Part shown: positions 52,309-60,361 of the stretch, piece after piece
Numbering within the stretch: the first letter of the stretch is position 1
Layout: each line of letters begins with the position of its first letter
From: Mucilaginibacter cryoferens
Lineage (GTDB): Bacteria > Bacteroidota > Bacteroidia > Sphingobacteriales > Sphingobacteriaceae
Reading direction: 5' to 3'
Assembly (NCBI RefSeq): GCF_014205845.1
Contig: NZ_JACHCR010000020.1
Location: 62,001 to 126,000 of the forward strand
DNA: 64,000 bases
Made by a program: the position numbers and the translations under genes
The notes under the pieces: generated by a model
Seen by the model: the letters and a program-made list of their open reading frames with translations, nothing else
Databases searched by the model: none
What the model was told of the DNA's origin: nothing

Positions 52309-54873
52309 TTATAACTTTGCCGCATTGATAAACCTTACTGTTCTGATGCCAAATTTTTGCATCGAAAAACCAGAGGCTTTACCTGTTGCAGTTTGCCTGG
52401 TTAATGGCAGCACATGTTTAACCCTGCCATCCAATTCTATCAATTCTGCACTATCTGCATTACAATCAACAATTGCTTTAATTTGCTTAGCTGGCCCGGC
52501 ATTAAAAAATCTTACCAGCATATCGCTCCCATCAAATTGCACCGATGTGATCTCGATATCCCGGTCATCAACTTTAATCAACGATCTGCCTCGGGCATAC
52601 GTGGGTTTGCCGCTTGCAACAATCAAGGGTTCGTTCCATTGGGTAGCATCGGCCCAAATGCCTGCCTTATCCCATTTGCCGGTATGAGCTATCAGGGCGT
52701 AATGTATTGCTGTAGGGCCATCTATGGTATAATTTCTCCCCCATAAGCCCATGCCAGAGTATTGAATATCCAGCCCTAGGGGGAAATTTTCACCATGCGC
52801 GTAGCTTGTAGTATGATCGGTAAGCAGGGCCATGCCATATTTATCGTTGTCGCCAGTAACATCAACCCAGGTATGGATCACATTATTTTTGATGCTATCC
52901 CAGCGGGTATAAAAAGTGTTATCCAGTTTGCTTTCAGTAACGTCAAAAGGTGCGTTTTTATATACCTTTTGACGTTGTAAATTAAGGGGGAACAGCGCCA
53001 GTAGCTTGTTACGGTCGTCATAAAATGCCTTGGCGGGTAATTCTAACTTGTAAGTGCCGGGTTTGGTATCCTCCCCTATTCCGGGATTGCCTTTCCAGCT
53101 GATATTTAAATCGATATCTATCCTCGGTTCGCCTTGTTTAAGAGTAATAACCTGGCTATAATCGCTGCCATTAATAGCACCTTTTAAAGCAATTTTTATA
53201 CTTACAGGACCACTCTCCAGAATCTCAACTTTTACCGGATTATCTTGACTCGATTTAAAGCCCCCATCCCTGTAAAAATTGCCGCGCAATTCGTTAAAGC
53301 CCCTTATATTGTTTTTATCTACAAACTCCTTATTGCCCATTTTTTTGGCTACCAGGCTTTTGATCACCCCACCATGAGCAGGGTCGATAATGATGCTGTA
53401 CAGATCTGTTTGAAGCCGGTAGTTACCGTTAGCAAGCAACATAACGCCACTACCTGTAAAGCTGCCAGCTTTTATTTCTTTAAGCTGATAAACCGTATAC
53501 CCCATTGATGATACTGCTGCCTTAAATGCAACTCTGGCAGGAGCTAAACCATCAGCCTGGATCACCTGCGCAGCCACCCGCTTACCATCAGTATCAAACA
53601 CACCGATGGCATCTGATTGAATTTTCGATGGAACATCCGCGTAAACAGTTTCATTACGTTTAATGCCCAGCGTATTGTACACTGTGATGTAATTGCTATT
53701 GCCATTACTCAATAATGAGGTTGCCGCCCTTATCACGCTATCGCTTTTATTATTGGTAAAGGCTGTCCATGTTTTTACTTTATCGGCCCAGGTATCGCCG
53801 GGACTGCCGTTGTAGGGCACTATCCAACAATCGTGATGCTGCGAGAGCAGTAATGTGCGCCAGGCAGCGTCAAAATCTGTTTGGGGATAGTTATTGCCAA
53901 CATAGATTTTTGCCATAGAGGCCAGTTTTTCACTCTGGATGATCTTATTTTCGGCCACCCTAACCCGTTGTGCAATTTGCTGCGTAACCTGCGAGCCCCA
54001 AACCAGGCTCACCAATATATCTTCCTGCGAAAGCTTCCAAACAGGTTTTGGATCAGCCTTAGCCACGTTGGCAAAATAGTTACGCCAGGTGGTATACGTA
54101 CTGTGTATTCCGTTTTTATCACCATTGCCAATAAACGGACCGCCCTTCCAGCCGGCATCTTGCAATGTCATCCCAATGGGGTGTTTAATACCATTGGCAT
54201 AAGCTGCTTTGAGGTAGTCGGCCGAGTTTTCCCAGGCGATGGTTTGCCAGGTTGATTTTGGCGATAATTGCTCAACCGCATACCGTGGCGAAGTAACAAT
54301 ACCCGTACCATCCGGCCCAACCCAGTTAACCAGTCCCCCACCATGTGCACGTGTATAACCACCAAAACAGGTATTAGGATTTTTGAGCGACGCATATTTA
54401 AAGCCAAACGACCTTAATACCTGCGGCAACGCACTGGTAAAGCAAGGTTCTTCTGACGAGTACGAGGTAAATACCGCACCGGGGAAGTGTTCCCTGATCT
54501 TTTTAATGCCGTAATAAAACTGGCGGATAATGCTTTCGCCAGATATGTTGTAATTATAACTTTGGGCACACTCCGGGTTTACGTATTCTATCCGGCCGTT
54601 TAAACTTTGATCTGCAAACAGGGCTTTAAAATCGGCATAAGCGGCGGGGTCAATTACCTGCGCCCTGTCCCAGGTTTCGGGCTCCAGTTCGATGTTGATC
54701 TTCCAGTCGGGATGCTTTGTTAGCATATCGGCCATAAAACGGGTATTCCAGTCGGGGTAATGCCCCCAGATACCACCGTGGTAGCCATCTATATACCAGG
54801 CTGTTTGGGCAGCCGAATTGGTTGCCATGCAAACTACCAACATTAAGCTCGTCAAAATTATACTCAGTTTCAT
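52309..54873 (-). CDS. GH38-like alpha-mannosidase
   Basis: An 854-residue secreted enzyme (signal peptide to about residue 22). The N-terminal catalytic barrel (about 25-320) starts TAWYIDGYHGGIWGHYPDWN. The later GH38 helical region has LLLSQHHDCWIVPYNGSPGD near residue 345, close to the HHDAITGT motif of the family. The C-terminal beta-sandwich domains follow (about 400-854). The barrel differs from textbook enzymes: the usual HxDPGW zinc motif and the FGHS nucleophile region are not seen in standard form, and SSEEPCFTSALPQ takes the second place. It may cleave alpha-mannosides in a different way. Second gene after SGNH (2), four bases apart; surely one operon. Confidence 0.78.
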   Translation of the reverse strand: MKLSIILTSLMLVVCMATNSAAQTAWYIDGYHGGIWGHYPDWNTRFMADMLTKHPDWKINIELEPETWDRAQVIDPAAYADFKALFADQSLNGRIEYVNPECAQSYNYNISGESIIRQFYYGIKKIREHFPGAVFTSYSSEEPCFTSALPQVLRSFGFKYASLKNPNTCFGGYTRAHGGGLVNWVGPDGTGIVTSPRYAVEQLSPKSTWQTIAWENSADYLKAAYANGIKHPIGMTLQDAGWKGGPFIGNGDKNGIHSTYTTWRNYFANVAKADPKPVWKLSQEDILVSLVWGSQVTQQIAQRVRVAENKIIQSEKLASMAKIYVGNNYPQTDFDAAWRTLLLSQHHDCWIVPYNGSPGDTWADKVKTWTAFTNNKSDSVIRAATSLLSNGNSNYITVYNTLGIKRNETVYADVPSKIQSDAIGVFDTDGKRVAAQVIQADGLAPARVAFKAAVSSMGYTVYQLKEIKAGSFTGSGVMLLANGNYRLQTDLYSIIIDPAHGGVIKSLVAKKMGNKEFVDKNNIRGFNELRGNFYRDGGFKSSQDNPVKVEILESGPVSIKIALKGAINGSDYSQVITLKQGEPRIDIDLNISWKGNPGIGEDTKPGTYKLELPAKAFYDDRNKLLALFPLNLQRQKVYKNAPFDVTESKLDNTFYTRWDSIKNNVIHTWVDVTGDNDKYGMALLTDHTTSYAHGENFPLGLDIQYSGMGLWGRNYTIDGPTAIHYALIAHTGKWDKAGIWADATQWNEPLIVASGKPTYARGRSLIKVDDRDIEITSVQFDGSDMLVRFFNAGPAKQIKAIVDCNADSAELIELDGRVKHVLPLTRQTATGKASGFSMQKFGIRTVRFINAAKL

Positions 54874-54877
54874 TGTG

Positions 54878-56269
54878 TTATTGGTCGGGGGTTATTTCTA
54901 TAAGGTGGTTAAGGGGTTTATTAATGCGGTAGATTTGGCTGGTAAGCAAGTCCATCTCTTTTTGCCATGCATCTCGTACGCTTTTAAAGCGGGCCTTTTG
55001 ATAAGTGGGTAGCGTTACCGCCACAAAAAAATCTTTTTTGGCGTACTTACTTAACGAGTCTAAAGTTGCGGGGCCATCATTAAACAACAGGCCTTTTGGT
55101 TTCAGGATAGAATAATGCATCCAGTAATACTCGCGCAGGCGGCGTTCAATCGTCCAGCGTTCTTCGTTGAGGTGCATAATGGCAAGCGCTTGTTGGTACT
55201 GCGGGGTGTTAGTAAGCAACGCCATGTTGATACCTTTGGCGTAATCGTCTCCACCCCAACTGCCCATAGGCTGGCCATCAATTTTTAGCGTGTATTGCGC
55301 CGAAGCTTTCAGGCCTTTTACCTGCAAAAGCTCCTGGTTAAATTCATCGGTAAATGGCACCAGCTTTATCACCGCCGACTGCGGTTTGGCCGGCCTGCCA
55401 AAACCACCGGCGATAGTATCCAGCGGATAAGGTAACGAGTTAGCCAGGTAATTAAATTTGATGTGGTTTATATTAATTACGGGAGCCGTAATGGTGCAAT
55501 TTTCGGCAAGGGCAACCTTCTTGTTATTTACATTAATAACAACACCGGCCACTTTTTTACCGGCCAGCCCCTGCGCTTTTAAAAACAGGTAGGCCATTAC
55601 CATTTGCCCATCATTGGTTGGGTGGATGCGATCTGCATTTTGCATAGTAAAAACAGAGTCGGTTTGTTGCTGCTGCAAATTAATGGCGGTCATGGGGTGG
55701 TTAAAATCCACAAAATCCCAATGATTGCTGGCTGCTGTACTTTGCTGATCGGCAGCTATCTTGAGCATGGCGGCATTTTTACCCATCAAGGGGGTTGTTT
55801 TTATTTTGGAAGTTTCGTCGTAGGGAGACGAAGCGATCATCACTTTTCTTACTGCAGGATGCTGTTTCAGCTTTTCTTCTATCAGCCTGAAACTTTTTAA
55901 CGACTCGCCTATTTTGGCAGCATAGGTTGAGTCGGCTTTGGCCCCCTTCAGGTTTTGGTAGCCGGTATCGTTCATCCCGAAGGTAAGTGTAACTACTGTG
56001 GGCTGTTTGGCAAATACATCGTTATCCAAACGTTCCAGCATCTGCCGGGAAACATCGCCGCCAATGCCGGCGTTAAACACGGTTATTTTTCGGTTAGGGA
56101 AATGGGTGATATAATACAACCAGATATACGAGTGGTAATGCCCGCCATCGGTAATGCTGTTGCCGGTAAACACCACCCTATCGCCCTGCTTAAAGGGCTG
56201 TACGGTTTGCGCATAAGCGGGCATTACAAAAACGCATAGCAGTAAAAAGCTATAGTAATAGTTCTTCAT
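54878..56269 (-). CDS. SGNH/GDSL hydrolase (2)
   Basis: A 463-residue paralogue of SGNH (1) at 47982-49367. Signal peptide to residue 20. Blocks: VVFTGNSITDGG (Ser38), NAGIGGD, TFGMNDTGYQ and DRIHPTNDGQ, so here the last catalytic Asp-x-x-His is present as usual. The same helical C-terminal end is found (EERWTIERRLREYYWMH). It is the first gene of an operon with GH38. Deacylation of the glycan side chains is inferred. Two LacI-type operators precede it. The pairing of an esterase with a mannosidase suggests that deacylation must come before mannoside cleavage. Confidence 0.92.
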   Translation of the reverse strand: MKNYYYSFLLLCVFVMPAYAQTVQPFKQGDRVVFTGNSITDGGHYHSYIWLYYITHFPNRKITVFNAGIGGDVSRQMLERLDNDVFAKQPTVVTLTFGMNDTGYQNLKGAKADSTYAAKIGESLKSFRLIEEKLKQHPAVRKVMIASSPYDETSKIKTTPLMGKNAAMLKIAADQQSTAASNHWDFVDFNHPMTAINLQQQQTDSVFTMQNADRIHPTNDGQMVMAYLFLKAQGLAGKKVAGVVINVNNKKVALAENCTITAPVININHIKFNYLANSLPYPLDTIAGGFGRPAKPQSAVIKLVPFTDEFNQELLQVKGLKASAQYTLKIDGQPMGSWGGDDYAKGINMALLTNTPQYQQALAIMHLNEERWTIERRLREYYWMHYSILKPKGLLFNDGPATLDSLSKYAKKDFFVAVTLPTYQKARFKSVRDAWQKEMDLLTSQIYRINKPLNHLIEITPDQ

Positions 56270-56300
56270 TTAATTATAAAAAAGTGTTTTAGTTATTTAA

Positions 56301-56316
56301 GCTAAATTGATTTAGC
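56301..56316. promoter_or_regulatory. LacI-type operator 1 before SGNH (2)
   Basis: GCTAAATTGATTTAGC, the most complete palindrome of the set, with TG instead of CG at the centre (56308-56309); 39 bases from the start codon. Confidence 0.7.
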
Positions 56317-56328
56317 AAATCAACATTA

Positions 56329-56344
56329 AATAAATCGATTTAGC
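56329..56344. promoter_or_regulatory. LacI-type operator 2 before SGNH (2)
   Basis: AATAAATCGATTTAGC followed by AAA, centre CG at 56336-56337, 28 bases from operator 1. Confidence 0.7.
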
Positions 56345-56479
56345 AAATGTTTGAGAGAAAAATTTTCATTCGTTATCAATCATGACTACAGGTTTTACCC
56401 CGTAGCCATGATCGGTTGACTTATTTATTTTGAAGAAAAGTTGATGCGATTTACAGCACTACATTTATCAACCCCAAAC

Positions 56480-57823
56480 TTAACTCAACGAAGGAAACGA
56501 GATCCCTTTGATCTTCCTAAACAGTTCCACCGCATACAAGTCCGTCATCCCCGATACAAAATCCAATACCGACTGGATCTTGGAGTAGTCGTCCTCGTTT
56601 TGGGTTAAAAATTGTTTTGGCATAAGCTCTACCAGTTTTTTATGGTATTTGGATGTATTTTGCAGGTATGCCGGGATAAACTCTTCTAAAATACCGCCCA
56701 TAACCTTATAACCGGCAACCTCTATCTGCACAACCGACGAATAATTATAGATTCTTTTTATAGATAACTTCTCTATATTTTTCATGATAGAGCGGAAAGG
56801 CTCATCTATCATCTCTATCAGCGATTTATTAAAATCGCCGTTAAGGATGGTTTGCTGCTGGTTATAAAACAGGGTAGAACATTGCTGTATCAGCGTGTTT
56901 ATAGACCGCGCCCGCAGGTAGCCTACTTTGGCATCATCATCATCAATATCATCCAGGCGGCTCCTCATTTTGGGGTCGTTGCATAAAGGCAGCAGCAAGT
57001 CTTCAATTTCCTGGTAGGATAATATTTTGAGGCGATGGGCATCTTCCAGATCAATAATGTTGTAGCAGATATCATCGGCAGCCTCCACCAAATAAACCAG
57101 CGGATGGCGTTTATAGATCAACGGCGAACCTTGCACCTGCTCCATTTGCAGCTCGGCAGCTATCCGCTCAAAACCGGCCTGTTCTGATTGAAAGAAACCG
57201 TATTTTTTGGTGTAGATGTTTGCCTTATCGCCACCGGCAATAGCAGCGCATGGGTATTTAGCAATGGCCGCTATGGTACTATAAGTTAGCGCAAAACTCC
57301 CGTTACCTTTACCGGCGTACGGATGGGTTAAAATGCGCAGGGCATTGGCATTACCTTCAAAATTGATCAGGTCGGCCCATTGTTCGGCAGTAACGCTTTT
57401 TTGATATTGTGCGCCATCACCCTCAATAAAGTAATGAGATATGGCAGCTTCGCCCGAGTGACCAAACGCCGGGTTACCCAAATCATGAGCTAAACAAGCA
57501 GCAGAAATAATGGTATCAATATCAGCAATTAACGGTAGCCGCTTATCAATTTCGGGTTCCTGCTCCTTAAGTTTGTTGTAGTAAATGCGTCCTAATGATT
57601 TACCTACACTGGCCACCTCCAAACTATGTGTAAGCCGGTTATGTACAAACACACTACCGGGTAAGGGAAATACCTGGGTTTTATTCTGCAACCTTCTGAA
57701 AGGCGACGAAAATATAATACGATCATAATCGCGCTGAAACTCCGACCGGGCATCAACCTGGCTCGCAATATATTTATCCTCGTATCCCCAGCGCTTGGCC
57801 GATAGTAGTGTTTCCCAATTCAT
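56480..57823 (-). CDS. dgt: Deoxyguanosinetriphosphate triphosphohydrolase (dGTPase)
   Basis: A 447-residue HD-domain enzyme that splits dGTP into deoxyguanosine and tripolyphosphate in the cytoplasm. Motifs: RDYDRIIFSSPFRRLQNKTQVFPL near residues 28-52, RLTHSLEVASVG with the first HD histidine, CLAHDLGNPAFGHSGE with the HD pair, and later VEAADDICYNIIDLEDAH. The order and length fit the Dgt family. The frame continues upstream to TTG 57829; ATG 57823 (MNWETLLSAKRW) is preferred. Monocistronic. It is not part of the PUL: no operator and unrelated function. Confidence 0.94.
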   Translation of the reverse strand: MNWETLLSAKRWGYEDKYIASQVDARSEFQRDYDRIIFSSPFRRLQNKTQVFPLPGSVFVHNRLTHSLEVASVGKSLGRIYYNKLKEQEPEIDKRLPLIADIDTIISAACLAHDLGNPAFGHSGEAAISHYFIEGDGAQYQKSVTAEQWADLINFEGNANALRILTHPYAGKGNGSFALTYSTIAAIAKYPCAAIAGGDKANIYTKKYGFFQSEQAGFERIAAELQMEQVQGSPLIYKRHPLVYLVEAADDICYNIIDLEDAHRLKILSYQEIEDLLLPLCNDPKMRSRLDDIDDDDAKVGYLRARSINTLIQQCSTLFYNQQQTILNGDFNKSLIEMIDEPFRSIMKNIEKLSIKRIYNYSSVVQIEVAGYKVMGGILEEFIPAYLQNTSKYHKKLVELMPKQFLTQNEDDYSKIQSVLDFVSGMTDLYAVELFRKIKGISFPSLS

Positions 57824-57938
57824 AATCAATGTAAATCTCCTCTGTATTCGGCGGCAATATTATCCTATAAATTTCATAAACAGAAAAGAGATAAACATTT
57901 TATGGTCATAACTAATTTCAATACAATGCAAAAAAACA

Positions 57939-57968
57939 AAAACCCGACCACTTAAGGGTCAGGGCTTT
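57939..57968 (-). terminator. Terminator of the secreted unknown protein
   Basis: Stem CCCGACC (57943-57949) with GGTCAGGG (57957-57964; one bulge), loop ACTTAAG. On the minus strand T-rich sequence follows. Confidence 0.7.
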
Positions 57969-57992
57969 TGTTAGTTAAGGGTATTAGTTTAA

Positions 57993-58595
57993 TTAAATAG
58001 AGGCGTGTTGGGCATTGGCATTATGCTTGTACTCCATGTACAAAAATTTGATCTCGTACTGCTTGTTTACGTTATCGAAGATGATGAGATCTGCATCCTG
58101 GTGAAAATTACTTTGTACACCATAACGGAAACCATTTTCAGCGGGGAAGCTTTTATAGATATTTTGCAGTGTTAAGCTTAAAACGGGTTTATCGGTGCTT
58201 ACGCTGTAAAAGTACTCTTCTACAGGTTTAGGGCCTTTACCCTGCTGGGCCAACTCATTTTTGCTGTAAAGCAAAAAGCCGGCGGTATCTAATACCTTAT
58301 AAGCCTCGTTTTGGTAAAACCTAAAATCGTGGTTACCCTCGCGATAGCCAAATATCTCGCTTTTAGCAAGCTTTATGTTTTTACCCTGGTAAGTAAGGCT
58401 CACATTTTTACCATCCAAAAAATCGTTGAGGTGCATTTTATCGCCCGCTGCCAAAACGTAGCTTAATTTGCCGGCTTTATAGTCTTGCTCTGTTAAATAA
58501 ACACCGGTATTATTTATTTTACTTTGAGCTTGCAGCGTACTGATCTGTAAGCTAACAGCCACTATGGCAATCAGCATTTTAATTGAATTTTTCAT
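57993..58595 (-). CDS. Secreted protein of unknown function
   Basis: A 200-residue protein with a signal peptide (cleavage after LQA, about residue 23). I recognise no domain. The mature part looks beta-rich, with repeated K/Y-rich strands (TGVYLTEQDYKAGKLSYVLAAGDK; GREGNHDFRFYQNEAYKVLDTAG-like) and no membrane segment beyond the signal. It is probably periplasmic. A terminator lies behind it and a 139-base spacer in front, so it is its own unit. Reality is supported by signal peptide, terminator and no strong overlap. Confidence 0.7.
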   Translation of the reverse strand: MKNSIKMLIAIVAVSLQISTLQAQSKINNTGVYLTEQDYKAGKLSYVLAAGDKMHLNDFLDGKNVSLTYQGKNIKLAKSEIFGYREGNHDFRFYQNEAYKVLDTAGFLLYSKNELAQQGKGPKPVEEYFYSVSTDKPVLSLTLQNIYKSFPAENGFRYGVQSNFHQDADLIIFDNVNKQYEIKFLYMEYKHNANAQHASI

Positions 58596-58734
58596 TTTAC
58601 CTTTATTTTATTGTTGTGCGTACTATTATTAATAGTAGTTTTTTAAAAAGCCGGGCGGCAAAACCCGGCTTCCAACCATTACTAAACTTAGCCAAACAAT
58701 CAAGCATAAGTTTTGCCGGTTTTATAATGTCGTA

Positions 58735-60132
58735 TTAAAATCTAACCAATAGTGCGGCTATAAACCTTGTTTCGGAGTTTACCAGGTCGGGGGTAAAATC
58801 GGCAGGGAGCGTGGTAGTATTGTAGCCATCCGGAGAGGTAACACCACCATGGCCGGCAAAATAAGGCACATTGGCGTGGCGATGAACAACCTCTAACCTA
58901 AAGGTGAGGTAATCGTTAGGCATCAGGTCGATAGTGGTCGAATAATCGTAGGCTTTAAATTTATCGCCCGGATTGGCCGAAAAAGGATGTGTACCTACTG
59001 CACCTGTATTTATAGCCGGGATTGGGTTAGCATCGCCCGTAGGGTACAATACCAAATAACGACCGGGGTTGTTCATAAAACCACCGCCAAACGTCCAGCC
59101 CAAATGACCTTTGGCCATCACCATACGGTGGTATAACATGGCGCTGGCAAAATATTGTGCAGGGCCTTTAACAGGGTCTGATGTAAAACCGTTTACACCG
59201 TCGCCCTTCTCATCGCCAAGGTCGCCGGTTATAGAGAAAGCGGCGCTGCTTACAAACGAGCTTTTATCTGTGCTTTTGTAATACCTAACCTCAATACTGT
59301 TATCGGTGTGGAAACGCTTACGACCAGGTTTATCCTGGGTATCGGCACCGTAATAGTTGTTTGATAAAATTTGTAACCACTCCTTAGGGCGCCATAATAC
59401 CTGGCCACCTATCCCTGGCCTGCTGTTAAACATACCGTATGATTGCCAGCCGTTTATTAACCAAGGCTCAATTTTCAGTTTATCTGATACAAATATCTGC
59501 ACCCTTACACCGTTAAAAAACCAGGGGGTATTATCAGATGTAAATGATGGCTGGTAAGCCCAGTTTTCGGCGTTGTAGTACGAGAACAAACCGATGTACG
59601 ACATAAAGATACCGGCATCTACGTTAATACCATTTAACACGTTAAAGTGATATCCGGCGTTGGCTTCGCTTAAGTAACGGTAAGCTGTTGAAAGATCATA
59701 CTGACCGCGGGTAACGCTCAAATCGTTACGGGGCACTACGGTAGCGCGGGTACCAAACTGGGTAAGCACACTGGCACGCACGTTATCGTAATGAAAATCG
59801 CCGCCAAAGGCTACGGTTGATATTTCAAACTCATGATCGCGGGCCAAAGCGGTTGACCCCACTACGGTATGATCAATTGGGTTATTGTTGGATGCGGTGT
59901 AATTAAAATCCAGCAAAAAACGACCGGTAAAATATTTGGTATCCAACAGGGCTTTGTGCCTGCGGTCGTTGCCGTTAAGCCAGGTAAAATCGCCGAAGGC
60001 AAATGGTTCGGGTTTTGTTTTTACGGAGTCGGTAACCGCTATGCTGTCTTTTTTAACAACAGCAGTTTGGTTTTGAGCGTAGGCAGTAGTAAATAAGGAG
60101 CCTACAAAAATTGATAAGAAAAGTTTTTTCAT
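58735..60132 (-). CDS. Outer-membrane porin, OmpL-like (BBP2 type), copy 2
   Basis: A 465-residue beta-barrel of the same family as the porin at 7981-9051. Signal peptide to residue 19. The mature part starts with a short linker and FTWLNGNDRRHKALLDTKYFTGRFLLD. Signature-like segments are NAGYHFNVLNGINVDAGIFMSYIGLFSYYNAENW, FFNGVRVQIFVSDKLKIEPWLINGWQSYG and a C-terminal RFIAALLVRF with terminal Phe. It lets small solutes pass the outer membrane. It lies behind the operon of a sigma-54 response regulator, with an inverted-repeat hairpin between, and may be controlled by it. No transporter gene is adjacent. Confidence 0.85.
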   Translation of the reverse strand: MKKLFLSIFVGSLFTTAYAQNQTAVVKKDSIAVTDSVKTKPEPFAFGDFTWLNGNDRRHKALLDTKYFTGRFLLDFNYTASNNNPIDHTVVGSTALARDHEFEISTVAFGGDFHYDNVRASVLTQFGTRATVVPRNDLSVTRGQYDLSTAYRYLSEANAGYHFNVLNGINVDAGIFMSYIGLFSYYNAENWAYQPSFTSDNTPWFFNGVRVQIFVSDKLKIEPWLINGWQSYGMFNSRPGIGGQVLWRPKEWLQILSNNYYGADTQDKPGRKRFHTDNSIEVRYYKSTDKSSFVSSAAFSITGDLGDEKGDGVNGFTSDPVKGPAQYFASAMLYHRMVMAKGHLGWTFGGGFMNNPGRYLVLYPTGDANPIPAINTGAVGTHPFSANPGDKFKAYDYSTTIDLMPNDYLTFRLEVVHRHANVPYFAGHGGVTSPDGYNTTTLPADFTPDLVNSETRFIAALLVRF

Positions 60133-60153
60133 TTTAAATATGGATATTACTTG

Positions 60154-60226
60154 TTGGCATACCGGGCAAAGCGTTGTGTTTTTATGCTTTGCCCGTATTT
60201 GTATGCGTTAACTATGGCACGTATGC
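60154..60226. promoter_or_regulatory. Nested inverted repeats upstream of porin copy 2
   Basis: Inner perfect repeat CGGGCAAAGC (60163-60172) and GCTTTGCCCG (60186-60195), 13-base loop. Outer repeat TTGGCATAC (60154-60162) and GTATGCCAA (60218-60226). No T run follows in either direction, so it is not a plain terminator. A regulator site or a leader structure is likely. Confidence 0.5.
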
Positions 60227-60361
60227 CAATCGCTATTCCAGATTTTGGGGTCTGGTTTATTTTAGATTGATTATCAGCTATTTAATTATCAAGCTTCAAT
60301 CAATTGAGTTTCGAGATCAGTAAAAGCTTCTCATTTTGTGATGGTCGCTTTCTCATCCTGA

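Noticed and set aside
60154..60226. Hairpin as terminator of the sigma-54 regulator gene
   Set aside because: No T run follows on either strand.
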